In this document: in pieces, positions 22,288-33,497 of the stretch
How positions within the stretch are numbered: position 1 is the first letter of the stretch
Layout of the letters: each line of letters begins with the position of its first letter
NCBI GenBank assembly: GCA_022393335.1
Contig: JAJEKB010020807.1
Location: 440,157 to 504,156 of the forward strand
DNA: 64,000 bases
Source of the DNA: Macrotrachela quadricornifera
Taxonomy: Eukaryota > Rotifera > Eurotatoria > Philodinida > Philodinidae
Direction of reading: 5' to 3'
Notes under the pieces: generated by a model
The model's database searches: none
What the model saw: only the letters and a program-made list of their open reading frames with translations
What the model was told of the DNA's origin: nothing
Translations under genes and position numbers: made by a program

Positions 22288-23395
22288 TCAAGAACTAGTA
22301 AGATAGTTAACCATTGCCAGCCAGTCCGGAAACATCTGGATATATTTTGAACTAACGAAAAACACATGATCGACTCCTTTCAGATTGAGAGTTATTATTT
22401 CGGAATGAATCTGTTGTTGAATAGATTCTTTTTCTTCTTCATCAACTTTGTCGAATTTGTTGAAGACAATATCATAATGCAATCCAATTTCATCCAACAA
22501 TTTCATCATATTTAAGTTTTCTTTGACTGTTGCTTGAATAAGAATAAGACGTCTTGTTAGACCCTTAAAGAATGCGATATACTCCATGGTGAGATAGCTG
22601 ATTTCATCATTTCGACCAGGAACATCCCACAGTATGTATTGCATACCTTGATAAGGTGTAATAGTGGTTGTTGTTTCACCAACACCTACTTCAGCGACCT
22701 TCTGTCCAATTAGACTATTGAGCATAGTAGATTTACCGGTAGATGTGATACCGAACAAACCAATATTATTGCCAGTCATTGTCATTGGTTGCGTATTATG
22801 TGCTAACTGGATGAGAGCTTCTTTTTGTTTCTTATCTTGTTTATCAAGATCCTCGAATGACTGAATCTTTTTTTCTTCTATTTCCAAAAGTAACTTCTGG
22901 TAGTTCTGATTGAGTTCATCATGTTGTTGACGATACTGATGCAGCTGTTCAAGCAATACAGCATTAACTCCACCACCTATATCAAAATATTGTTAAAATA
23001 GAACATTCCTCTTCAAATGAATTATTTATTTAGCATATTAGAAATTGTCACGAAATCGAAGTCTGCTCTTAGGAAGATCCATCTACTACCAATAAATAAA
23101 CAGCCTTCTTTTATCCCGCTGTACATTACGTGCTCTACACTTAGTCAGTTTTGTTCTGAACGAACGACTAACTCCAAATTATTCTCATATAATGCCAATC
23201 TATTGTCTCTGCTGTATAAAGTCAAATTAGAGAGTCATATAGCGAATCTATTATCTATCTTAATTGAATAATATCTATTATTTATAGTTGTAGCAAATAC
23301 CACTATTTACCTGAACTTGATCCACCACCACCACCGAATATATGACCGACCGTGCCAAGTGGTCTGGTAACGCAATTTCTAATGATTCTCTTCAT
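22288..23395 (-). CDS. Small IRG-like GTPase, copy A
   Basis: Two exons, complement of 22288-22976 and 23311-23395; 774 bases, 257 aa. Exon 1 encodes a short basic start and a glycine-rich linker, and the intron splits the Gly run in phase 1. A coiled-coil-like charged stretch follows (about 35-80), then a G domain: P-loop GITSTGKST, switch-region TTTTITPY, DVPG (G3) and NKFD (G4), ending near PDWLAMVNYL. Order and size resemble a TRAFAC GTPase. The C-terminal VFFVSSK-x-FPDW pattern recalls immunity-related GTPases, but the match is distant. It likely binds and hydrolyses GTP; no transmembrane segment. Copy B at 24650-26015 is its tandem paralogue, and the upstream flanks are duplicated too. 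Confidence 0.8.
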
Positions 23396-24649
23396 GGTAC
23401 ACGAATATTGATCGACTGTGATTTTTCTCAATAAAATAGCAACTGATATATATATAAGTAGGATAATATTCTGTCGTGTAATAAAAAAAAAATATTGTTT
23501 TACTCATCTGTCCAATGTTTTCGCTTTGCTCGTTCTCTGTCCTTGACTATTCATGCTCGTCTACCATATTAGTCGATTGATTCATGATTACTTTGTTTTT
23601 TCCTTTCGCTTTATCTGTCAATGACGCTTGTGTGATAAAATAGAAAATTTTAATCATCTAATATTTATATTAAAAGAACATGATCACGGAACTTATTCAC
23701 ACTATCTGACTCATAAATAAATATGAATTGAAACCTGTAGAATACCATTCAAATAGCACGAATCATATCTGTGTTATTTTGTGAGGCGTACTTGGTTCTT
23801 TCCAAGAAAGAAATAGAGAGATATTTTAAGATACAATACTCGATATTATTGAACTAAATACATTCATGTACCACTCAGTCTAGACATATATCAGTAGGTT
23901 TTTTCAGGTGGACAAAACAATGAACTACGAGAAGCATTCAATAAAAGTAATACGATCACATTCTTCTTTCACTTTTTGATTTCCTTTTTTTAGCTAATAA
24001 GAAAGAGACAACTTGTATGATTGTCATACATTGTTTTTTTTTTCGATCATTGGGAATTTTTATGACATGAGAATAGAAGCAGAACGCATTGAATGCAAGT
24101 CAATTGAAATTGAGAGAAGTGAAATGTACTCAGTTATATGTGAAGATCTTTTGTTGAAGTGAAAATACAAACAAGCATCATGTTGAGTTCTATTTATTTT
24201 TTTCGACGTTTTTTCTTCTATTCTCTTCTTCCTTTGATAATCAAATTCTTTCTTGATAAAAACAATACATAAGTTAATAAGAATTCTTCATATTGGTCGT
24301 ACCATGAAATATCATGTCTATTCATCGCACATACGCAATAGCAGACTTTTCCTTCCCATTCTTTTTGGCATTGCTGATGTCATAAATGGCTATGAAGACT
24401 ATCTATTCTCTTTAATTTGATAGAATAATATATTTTCACGTTAAATAATGTTCAGTAGCAAACTCTCACACATTTAGATTGTTTTTGACTGCGAACATAG
24501 CAAATAATTAACATTTTTGGGGATTTCAGTATATGATTATATTTATTAAAAAGAGATAGACGTATATCATTTATACAAGTGATAACTGTAATGAAGATAT
24601 TTCAATATTTAGCTACAATTTGAGAAACAATCAAAACTTTGTTTAATAT
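23396..24649. other. Duplicated upstream flank of GTPase copy A, then spacer
   Basis: Roughly 23400-23770 is homologous to 26016-26410 upstream of copy B, so the duplication took in the promoter. No further feature in 23770-24649. Confidence 0.55.
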
Positions 24650-26015
24650 TTAGGTGCTAGTGAGAAGATCGACCATTGTTAGCCAGTCAGGAAACATTCG
24701 GATGTGTTTCGAACTAACGAAAAATACATGATCGACTCCTTTTAGACCGAGAGTTTGTATTTCAGAGCGAATCTGTTGTTGAATAGATTCTCGATCTTCT
24801 TCGTCGACTTTATCGAATTTGTTGAAGACAATGTCATAACTCAATCCAATTTCATCCAACAATTTCATCATACTTGAGTTTTCTTTGACTGTTGCTTGAA
24901 TAAGAATAAGACGTCTTGTTAGACCTTTAAAGAATGCGATATATTCCATGGTGAGATAGTTGATTTCATCATTTCGACCAGGAACATCCCACAGTATGTA
25001 TTGCATACCTTGATAAGGTGTAATAGTGGTTGTTGTTTCACCAACACCTACTTCAGCAACCTTCTGTCCAAGTAGACTGTTAAGCATAGTGGATTTACCG
25101 GTAGATGTGATGCCGAAGAAACCAATATTATTACCGACCATTTTTATTGGTTCAGTTTTTTGTGCCAACTCAATGAGAGCTCTTTTTGCTTGCTCATCTT
25201 GTTTGGCAAGAGATTCGAACGAATCAATCTTTTTGTGTTTTAATTCTTCGGCTAATTTATTGAAGTTTTTGAGAAGTTCATTATGCTGTTCACGATAATG
25301 ACGCAGTTCTTCAAGCAATGCACTATTGTCTCCTCCACCACCTATAAGAAAGATATGTCATCAGAAAATATTTGTCAAGTCAAATGCACTGTTTTCAACT
25401 ATAAAACGATTAGATGACAAGTCTGTTCGTATCGAAGCATTCTGATTAAAATTACCGAGAATATGATATTTATACGAACATTGAATGAACAAATTTCGAG
25501 CTAGGATATCTCCTTCACATGTTTATATGAGTAGTATTTTTTAAAGAGATATTGAAAAAAATGATCGTCTTGTAAAAGTGAATCAGAATTGAGAAGGTCA
25601 GTCATTCAGACAGAAATGTTTTAGATTTTCTAAAGTCATTCTATCGAAATATGTTCTCCTTTACTATTATCAATATATTTGGGCGAAAAGAAAATTCCTC
25701 AGATAATGTATATGTTGTTTTGTAGTTGTCGGATATGTACAAAATACGTTGGATAGTATTGTCTAGACAAATAACCTCACCATTGGATCGTTTTATAGTT
25801 GAAATCGATACATGTGACTCTATCAAAATTATATTGGGTTTATGCGATCTAATGAAAAAAACTTTCAAGCAAGCTCTTTACTAGATACATCTAATGATAT
25901 TCATCATTGATGACTTTAAAGAATTCAATTATCTACCTGATTTTGAACGCCTACCACCCAACAAACTTTGGATCACTTGAGTTGCTAAGGGTAACCATGG
26001 TGTGAACGCCTCCAT
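24650..26015 (-). CDS. Small IRG-like GTPase, copy B
   Basis: Two exons, complement of 24650-25341 and 25937-26015; 771 bases, 256 aa. The structure is the same as copy A: short N-terminal exon (MEAFTPWLPLATQ), phase-1 intron inside the Gly linker, charged coiled-coil-like region, then P-loop GITSTGKST, DVPG, NKFD and a PDWLTMVDLL end. The G domain is very close to copy A (long identical stretches around GVGETTTTITPYQG), while the N-terminal exon is unrelated in sequence. A recent duplication followed by exon 1 divergence or replacement fits. GTP hydrolysis is predicted; the biological role is unknown. Confidence 0.8.
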
Positions 26016-26924
26016 TATCTCAGTGTATGCTAGATTGAAAACTGATGTATTGATCGAATGTGATTGTTTATCAAGAAAATATCAACTAATATATAGAAGT
26101 AGGACAATATTCTGTTGTATAATAAAAAGAAAATTTATGCTTTTCTCATTCTCTGTCCTTGTTTATTCTTGCTCGTGTACTATCTTATTTGATTGACTCA
26201 TGATTACTTTCTTTTTCCTCTCGTTGTATTTACTAATGATGCTAATATGATCAATAGGAGAGTATTAGTCATTCAATATTGTTGTGAAAAGAACATTATC
26301 ACACAGCTTATTCATGCTATATGACTCATCAACAAATATTAGTTAAAATCTGTGGAATCCAACTAAAGCAGCTAGAATTTGTTGAAGATACGAGACACTC
26401 AATGTTTGAAGAATGAACTTCTACAATGTTTCGCAGTTATTACAATATTTAGTGGCGACAAACTAACTTAGTCATGGGATCGCTATCGAAGATCGTAAAA
26501 ACTAAAATCATCATCGATTTAGAAATACGAAAAAAATATTTGAAACTCACTGAACAAACCTAAAGAATGTAAGTCTTTCATGAAACAGATGACTTAACAT
26601 AATTAACTCAACTCTGATTCATATTCTCCAAGTTATCTTTCAGAAATTTCGATTAATATTTCTCTATGAGTCATAACATGAATAGAGTCTATGGTTATGT
26701 CCCTTCGATGTAAACTATTCTATGAATAATCTGATGATAGTAAATGTATGTTATCATTGTACAAACGACATACAAAGCAAAAAAACCGTGAATATTGTTA
26801 CGATATTCATTTGTCAATAGACGATTGTATTATATCTTTAGATATATTTATATCAGTCGATCTTATTTTTGAAAGCAAATCTATGCAATCAATTTGAAAT
26901 TTATAATTCAACACACTTGGAGAA
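26016..26924. other. Duplicated upstream flank of GTPase copy B, then spacer
   Basis: 26016-26410 matches 23396-23770. Nothing further recognised up to the GTPase pseudogene. Confidence 0.5.
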
Positions 26925-27741
26925 AATGCCGTGTTACGTGAACAATTGTCGCAATTAGATCAGCTTGCCGAAGAAAATGGTATATTACATAATGAAATAG
27001 ATCGAGTTCGCCAATCGAATCGAGAAAATGTAGTATTATATGCACGGCTCGACCAACATGGTGCACAATCTCGAGACAACTATATTAAAAGAGAGATGGT
27101 TTTATACATAAATCAGTTGTTCAAAATTATCAAAAAACTGAAGAAAAATGCAATATTACGTGAAGAAGTAGTTCGATATCGTAATAAGCATACCGAACTT
27201 TTTCAACGCTTTTCAATGATAAACGAAGAGATGAAAAAGAAAAAGATTGATTCTTTCGAAACTCTTCTACAACAAGATAAGGCAACGATGAAAGTTCTAA
27301 TTGATCTAGCTTGATTGACCAAACCAATTTCAATGGAAGGTAACAATATCGGACTATTCGGTTCAACATCAACCGGCAAGTCTACTATGCTTAATAGTCT
27401 TCTTGAGAAGAAAGTAGCTCAAACAGATACTGGTGAAACAACAACCACTATTACACCTTATCAAGGAACTTAATATACATTGCGGGATGTTTTCTGGTCG
27501 AAATGATGAAATCAACTATCTCACCATGGAATGTATTGCATTCTTTAAAGGTCTAACAAGACGTCTAATTCTTATTCAAGCAACAGTCAAAGAAAATTCA
27601 AGTATGATACAATCAGATTGAGTTATGACATTGTCTTCAACAAATTCGATAAAGTCGATATTTTTTGTTAGTGCAAAACATCCTCAAATGTTCACTAATT
27701 GGAATTTGATGGTCGATTATCTGAAAAATTCGAAAGATTGA
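26925..27741 (+). pseudogene. Broken GTPase copy C, opposite strand
   Basis: Plus-strand relic of the same family, inverted relative to copies A and B. It begins NAVLREQ and repeats a related segment (NAILREE) some 220 bases later, an internal duplication of the exon start. The charged region and P-loop GSTSTGKSTMLNSL survive. Damage seen: an in-frame TGA just before the G domain (near 27312), a TAA after TPYQGT (near 27470), a frameshift at the DVPG site, loss of MKLLDEIGL, and a deletion joining NKFDKVD directly to the FVSAKH end. It cannot make a working GTPase. Confidence 0.85.
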
Positions 27742-28066
27742 ACAATAAATCTTTGAGAATTATGATCACTTTGTTAGATGAATGATCAAAATCATTTTTA
27801 AATCCAATGATTGTTTCTTGTTGAGTATTTTTTCATGAATCTAATTATCTTCATTGACGTTCGTAGAAGTTTCAGTAGAAAGAAAGACTTGTGTTATCAG
27901 AATCATGAGTCATATCGTGGCACCACAAAGTTTAGAAATAAATCATAATATTCTGACTAAGAATCCATTTATGATAAGCTTCAAAGACAATAAGAAAAAA
28001 AGATTCTCGTTTCATTTTATGATTTGATAACAAGTAAATAAAATAAAATTGTCAAAAAACAAAAAA
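27742..28066. other. Short AT-rich spacer between convergent GTPase relics
   Basis: No feature seen. Confidence 0.4.
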
Positions 28067-29030
28067 TTATGAGGTCAAGTAATTGACCATTTGAAGCCAA
28101 TCAGGAAATTGTTGTGGATTTTGAGCGCTAACACACCATACATTATGAGTACCTTTGAATTATCCAACTGTAATTTCTTCTAAAATTTTACTTAAAAAAG
28201 ATTCTCGTTCTTCTAAGTCAATTGAATCAAATTTATTAATAACTATATCATAATTGAGATTAATGGCATCTAATAATCGTAAAAATTTACTCATCTCTTT
28301 AACTGTTGCTCCAATCAAAACCATTCGATAAGTCAATCCTTTCAATAAACCAATATAATTTTTGTTGAATACTGATATATCATCATTTTTGCCAGGAAAA
28401 TCATACAAACGATAATTTAGTCCATCGTATGCTATTATTGTTTTGGTTGTTTCACGAATACCAATAGGAGCTAATTTTGTTCCTAATAATGTATTGATCA
28501 TAGAACTCTTACCTATTGAAGTTATTCCGAAAAAGCCAATATTACGGCCATTTAGAACAAGAGGAGGTACTTTTCGGGCTTGAGCATAAAATTTTTCAAT
28601 GATCTTTCCTCGATATTGATTTAGATCATCCTCTGTGTCGATTGTCTCATTTTCATTTAACTCTTCTTGTAGAGCTTTAATGGCTAATCTCAATTGTTCC
28701 TGTTCGATTTTTAGTCGCTCGATTTCTTCTTGAGTCCGTGAATCATGCTGTTCTTCCAACTCAGAAGGCGATTCTCCAATTAGTTCGTTCACAACAGATA
28801 CGATAGCTTGTTCGGCTCCATGAGTAACCTCTTTTGTAAAATGAGAAACATCATTCACAGCATCAACACTTGCACTGACGACTTCATTTACAACTGGACT
28901 GGTTACATTGACAACTTCTTGTGCAACTGAACTAACAGTTTGTTCAACAGTGGATGGAGCTGATAAAAAAAACCAATGAAGTATAAGATCGACAAGAAAA
29001 CAAAAACCCTAAAAGCTTACCACCACCCAT
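28067..29030 (-). pseudogene. GTPase copy D with in-frame stop near the C terminus
   Basis: Two exons, complement of 28067-28959 and 29021-29030. The first exon is only 10 bases (MGG plus one base) and the intron is 61 bases. Frame and splice sites are sound, but a TAA at 28160-28162 stops the protein after 269 residues. The same frame continues past it for 30 codons with clear family sequence (WCVSAQN, QQFPDWLQMVNYL) to a natural TAA at 28067-28069. The N terminus is longer than in copies A and B, Val/Glu-rich and probably helical. The P-loop reads GITSIGKSS, then DFPG and NKFD. The truncated form could still fold as most of a G domain, so this is either a recent pseudogene, a sequencing error or stop readthrough. 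Confidence 0.75.
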
Positions 29031-29754
29031 CTTCGCTTATTTTAATTGTAAAATGTTACAGAGAGAACAGAACGAATATAGTATATATATATCGATCGGC
29101 TTGTATTTGTCCCTCTGATTCATATGATATTTATCTTCGTCATATTTGTCCAATTTACATGTTGGCATCATTCTTTACAACACGCGAACGGAGGAATAGT
29201 AATAATCGTTACTGTCAGCAATATTTTCATTTGATACATAACCTGCTGCTTCACGCATGATTCATCGTTTAATTATTCATTGGTCAAAAATACATCATGA
29301 AAGACGATAGCGTTTCAGATTAGGACAAGCACAGATAGAATTGAATTTTAGAAATATATATACGACTACTAAATAGAGTACTGCATGGGTACAATTTTTA
29401 TTAATGGTATATTACATTCCATCATTAATAGATTAGTGGAAGAACCAATCAAGTACGTGGACAAGGATGTCGCTATTAAATGCTAAGTTTTAAGTCTACA
29501 GTCAAATACCGTTGACACATTTTTTTTTCTCGAAAGTTCGATTTTGATCATATTTGCTTTGCTTAAATATATATTGTCATATCTATTTTTATCTATTTAG
29601 TATATATAATAATACTGTGACGAACAACACGACAATAATTAAATATTCCACTCAAAACGACACATCACTATTAATGCAAAGCGAACGTACAGGAAGAAAA
29701 ATAGTGTCATGATTGAATTGTTGATATTGCTTGAGGACGAGTTATATTTGTTGT
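29031..29754. other. Spacer
   Basis: No feature recognised; AT-rich, with a TATATATATCG stretch near 29080. Confidence 0.4.
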
Positions 29755-30819
29755 TTAAGTACGACTTTGTTGCGAACGATCATCATTTTTCTTCCAAAAG
29801 AACAATAGATTCTTTAGTTCTTTTCGAAATAGACCGCTTGAAAGTGTGAACAAATAAAAACTTGTGCAAGGACCAGTGTTCGAAAGTATTCCCACCACTA
29901 CAGTTAACATTTTTTCTTGTGCTTGTTGAATTATAGGTTTTGGCATGCTACCAGTAACCGATAGATAAATCATGACGGCTGAAAATGTTAATCCTGTTGT
30001 ACAATAGACTAACACCTGAATGAATAACATTTGAAATAGATTTCGGTTAGTTTTTCGATTGTTTGAGTTGTTTGCTTTGCTAATATTGATTGGTGGTGCT
30101 GCTGCAAGTCGTTTAGATCGATCGAGATTTGCAATAGTCAATATACCAAATAGAAGCATAAAAAATGATGGTAACAAACCAAAATGAATCAAACCCAAAT
30201 ACGATAGAACTGTACGATAAATCCCTACTGGACCTACTAAATTGCAAAAAGGTTTTCCAGTTGTTGGTGCAATTTCGATTTGAAGGAAAATTGCAACAGG
30301 AATATATATGATTAGACTAAAGGATGTCATCACTGGAATAGCTCGATTAGCAATTCGAAGACTACTCCATGCTCTTTTATTTGCTGATTGACAACTGCAA
30401 AAGTATCGATCAGCAGAAGCCAGAACAATTAACCAACCACTTAATCCTCTAAAAATTAGAAAATAAGGATGACGTACAACAGCGAAGAATTAAATATACC
30501 TTATGGAATACGAAAAAAATCCGAAGAATTGACACCAAAAATTTGAAAATGCTCCCGGATCCAAATCAAAATAACCGACTTGTACTGTTCTTATAGGTAG
30601 AGTATAGCATGTGTTCAGTAATCCGGCAATAGTTGCTGCTAAGAAGTATCTACTACATGGATTTATTCTCAATGTTTTCCGTGTAAATACATAAATACTC
30701 ATCAAACCACCTATAAAACTAAATGGAATCAAAGTGAATGAATAGCATCTCACAAACAACATAGTATCATAGGTTAAATTGTTTACTGTTGAGATAATAC
30801 TTGACATGGTTGTTGACAT
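29755..30819 (-). CDS. Rhodopsin-family seven-helix receptor (two exons)
   Basis: Complement of 29755-30448 and 30500-30819 (51 base intron, phase 2); 1014 bases, 337 aa. The N terminus has NLT (a possible N-glycosylation site), then hydrophobic helices separated by charged loops. Helix 3 ends with the G-protein contact motif DRY, in ASADRYF right after the splice. Cys in CQFFGF and later in KPFCNLVG could form the helix 3-loop 2 disulphide. A long basic third intracellular loop (SKANNSNNRKTNRN) precedes helix 6, and the C tail is basic and short. It resembles the large, divergent peptide-receptor-like families of bdelloids. Ligand unknown. Confidence 0.85.
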
Positions 30820-31499
30820 TTTCTCTGATTGAAATAATGAACTAGATGTTGGTAATAATTTCTCTTACTATACGAAGTGATAAATGAAAAGAAAAACTGA
30901 GCTGTTTGTCAGTTGGTTACTTTCGATTATAAATCTTTGATAAATTATGTCAATGTAATCATTCATGTATATTTATCATCTATAGAATGTCAAAACACAT
31001 TATCATCCTATAATTATATTAGAATATATTAGATTACAGCTCAGAAATAATTAAAAAAACAAACTTGTTATGGTTCGTTCTTCTAAACAAATAAGAGAAA
31101 TGAAACTGACAGTAATGATATCAAAAATTTATTCATTAATATAGACCGATATATTTTCTACTGTTTTTAAAGTGTCTATCTACCGCAGCGGATAAATAAC
31201 ATTTATTTTATCTATGACGATTACAGATGAAAGAACAAAGAATTTCTTAGACACGATCGTTTCGAGAACTAAATGAGAAATGATGTATAAAAATAGGTTT
31301 ATATTTAATTGATAAATAAAAAAATACTGAATGAACATTAGAATAATATGACCATTAAAAATATGAAAAATGATAAATCAGTAAAGCTCGAATTACCAAT
31401 AATTTATTAATTTTAACAAATAAAGAAGTGAATTTTGACAATTCTGATACTGAGTGATGATAAATAATCAAGGACAACTAGTTCAAATTATTTTATTAT
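30820..31499. other. AT-rich spacer
   Basis: No feature recognised. Confidence 0.4.
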
Positions 31500-31739
31500 T
31501 CAAGCTTTAGTAGTCTTTTTAGGTCGACCACGTTTTCTTTTCTCACCGATTTTTACATCCTTAGCAGTAGGTGAAGGTTTACAATACTTTAGTTGTATCG
31601 CAAGTCCTATTACATATTTAAAAATAAATTCGTCGAAAAATGATGGACAGTTACAAGAACCCGCTTTCCAAAGAGATGGATCGTTGGATAAGGTCACTTT
31701 CCATATTGTTAAGGTTTCCTTATAATCATCAAAGTTGTT
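31500..31739 (-). pseudogene. Decayed SWIM zinc-finger fragment with AT-hook tail
   Basis: Eighty codons to a TAG at 31740-31742. It reads ETLTIWKVTL, then GSCNCPSFFDEF, VIGLAIQLKYC, and ends EKRKRGRPKK, an AT-hook-like tail. SWIM fingers are C-x-C-(n)-C-x-H. Here the first pair CNC is kept, but the expected C-x-H reads FKY, so both distal ligands are lost. No upstream exon in phase was found, though a short piece upstream in another frame (DCTCLFF) also looks coding. SWIM plus AT-hook is typical of transposase-derived genes. Most likely a relic. Confidence 0.6.
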
Positions 31740-31859
31740 CTATTGAAAAACAAACGTCCCTATTTATTTTAAAGAAGAGACAAGTACAATCTTTTGCTCT
31801 CAACTTTTGCTTTCCAGCAGTCGATTGTTTTGTCGAAATTAAATAAACGTATTAAAATA

Positions 31860-32512
31860 ACAAGTTCTTATGTTTTGTATAAGAAATAATGAATAATATG
31901 CAGAATTTAATTGTTCGATGCGCTTTGTGTTATATTATTAAAATGTTTAACACTCATGAGGGCTTTGCATAAAAAACAATTAATTGATATATAGATAACA
32001 AAAAATAGAAAAAACCGAAAAAAATAAAAACTAATTTTCATATTAGTGTTAGCTAGATAGTATTTTATTAGTTGGTACAACATCGTAATCTAATTTCAGC
32101 AAGTGATATAATATATATTCTATAATCTATAATTTATTCGTTAAAGTAATTGTTTTATTACTAGATGATAATCATTTTGATGAGAAAAACTGGAAAACAA
32201 TAAAATAATAAGATATAATTTGATAAAATAATTTTTGAAGGTGTTATTAATTTAAAATAAAAATTAATAATTTAGAACTAGTAACTATTATCCTTTATTT
32301 TTATACGATTTGAATATCAATCCTATCATATATGCTCCTTACTATAAATATGTATGGTATCTTTTACTACCATAAATACAGCAACACTGAATATATATAA
32401 TGATGTTGTATAATATTTTTGTAAATATTCATTTAAGGATATAAAGTGTATAAAATAATAATCTATAAAAATGTTTATTATCACAAATATAATCACATCA
32501 ACTACATAGAAT
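31860..32512. other. Very AT-rich spacer
   Basis: No gene; long A/T runs. Confidence 0.5.
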
Positions 32513-32673
32513 AATTAGTAGCGTAACCAGGAAACTTTTACAGAGGGAGTATAGAGAGGGAAGGTGAAAAATGGTTTTTGGCTGAGTAAGAAATGTTTAC
32601 AAGGGGATAAAATCGTTTACAAGGGAGGGCATTGCACTCCCGTGCCCTCCTCGGATGTTACGCCACTAATTAT
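32513..32673. mobile_element. ~160 bp MITE
   Basis: Ends are inverted copies: TAATTAGTAGCGTAACC at left and GTTACGCCACTAATTA at right. The inside is much more GC-rich than the flanks (GGGAGGGCATTGCACTCCC). AATTA-type sequence at both edges may be part of the repeat or a target duplication. No coding capacity. Confidence 0.7.
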
Positions 32674-33497
32674 TAACAGTGGTATTGTGTCAATTAATAC
32701 TATTGAAAATAAAAAATGTCTTTATTTATAAACACAAATTATTAAAGAAAATAAATTAAATTAGATAAACATTCAAATATATATTGTTTTATTTTATGTT
32801 AAATAAATAGTAATAATTCATAAAGAAATATTCATATGAATACTTGAAAAAATTTGAATTATTTTATTATGTTAATAAATATTCATGAGGTATTAATTGA
32901 CAATAGACTTTATTGATTTATATTTACAATTATTTTTATATGATCTATATTGAATTTAATTGATTCAATGTAATTATACTTTTGATGTTTTGGAAAAATT
33001 TTCCCTTTATAGAATATTGAATGAAGTTTCAACAACTTAGACATGAGTAACTGATGGATGTTAATTCTGCGTTCAACACATCAGTTTTTGCACCACAAAT
33101 CTATTCAAAATGAAAAAGTGGCTGAAGATATTTATTAGACATCTGAAAAAAAAATTTTTTTTTATATATAAACGTGCTTGAATGCAATCATTTTGTGTGT
33201 TGATATTTCTATGAGAAATGTTTTTAAATAAAAGGAGCAGAGAAAATCTACTTAGTATATGAACAGATAATAATAAAGTGGATAGATTGTCAAATTTTTC
33301 TTTTGAATATTACTTGCAATTAGATCATTGCACCTGAAGATATCGTCCAATACTATCCTGCAAATATTTCTATTGAATCAAACACAGTAGTGTATGAAAA
33401 TGTTAAATGAAAAAAAAACGTATTAGAAGGAAAAATGAACTAATATAGTTTATAATTTAGTTTTATTAACAAATAATAAATATCGACATGAATAAAA
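32674..33497. other. AT-rich spacer
   Basis: No feature seen. Confidence 0.45.

Noticed and set aside
22664..22864. Plus-strand frame over GTPase copy A, with a twin at 25026-25298
   Set aside because: Antisense shadows of the conserved G domain; their similarity simply mirrors the paralogy.
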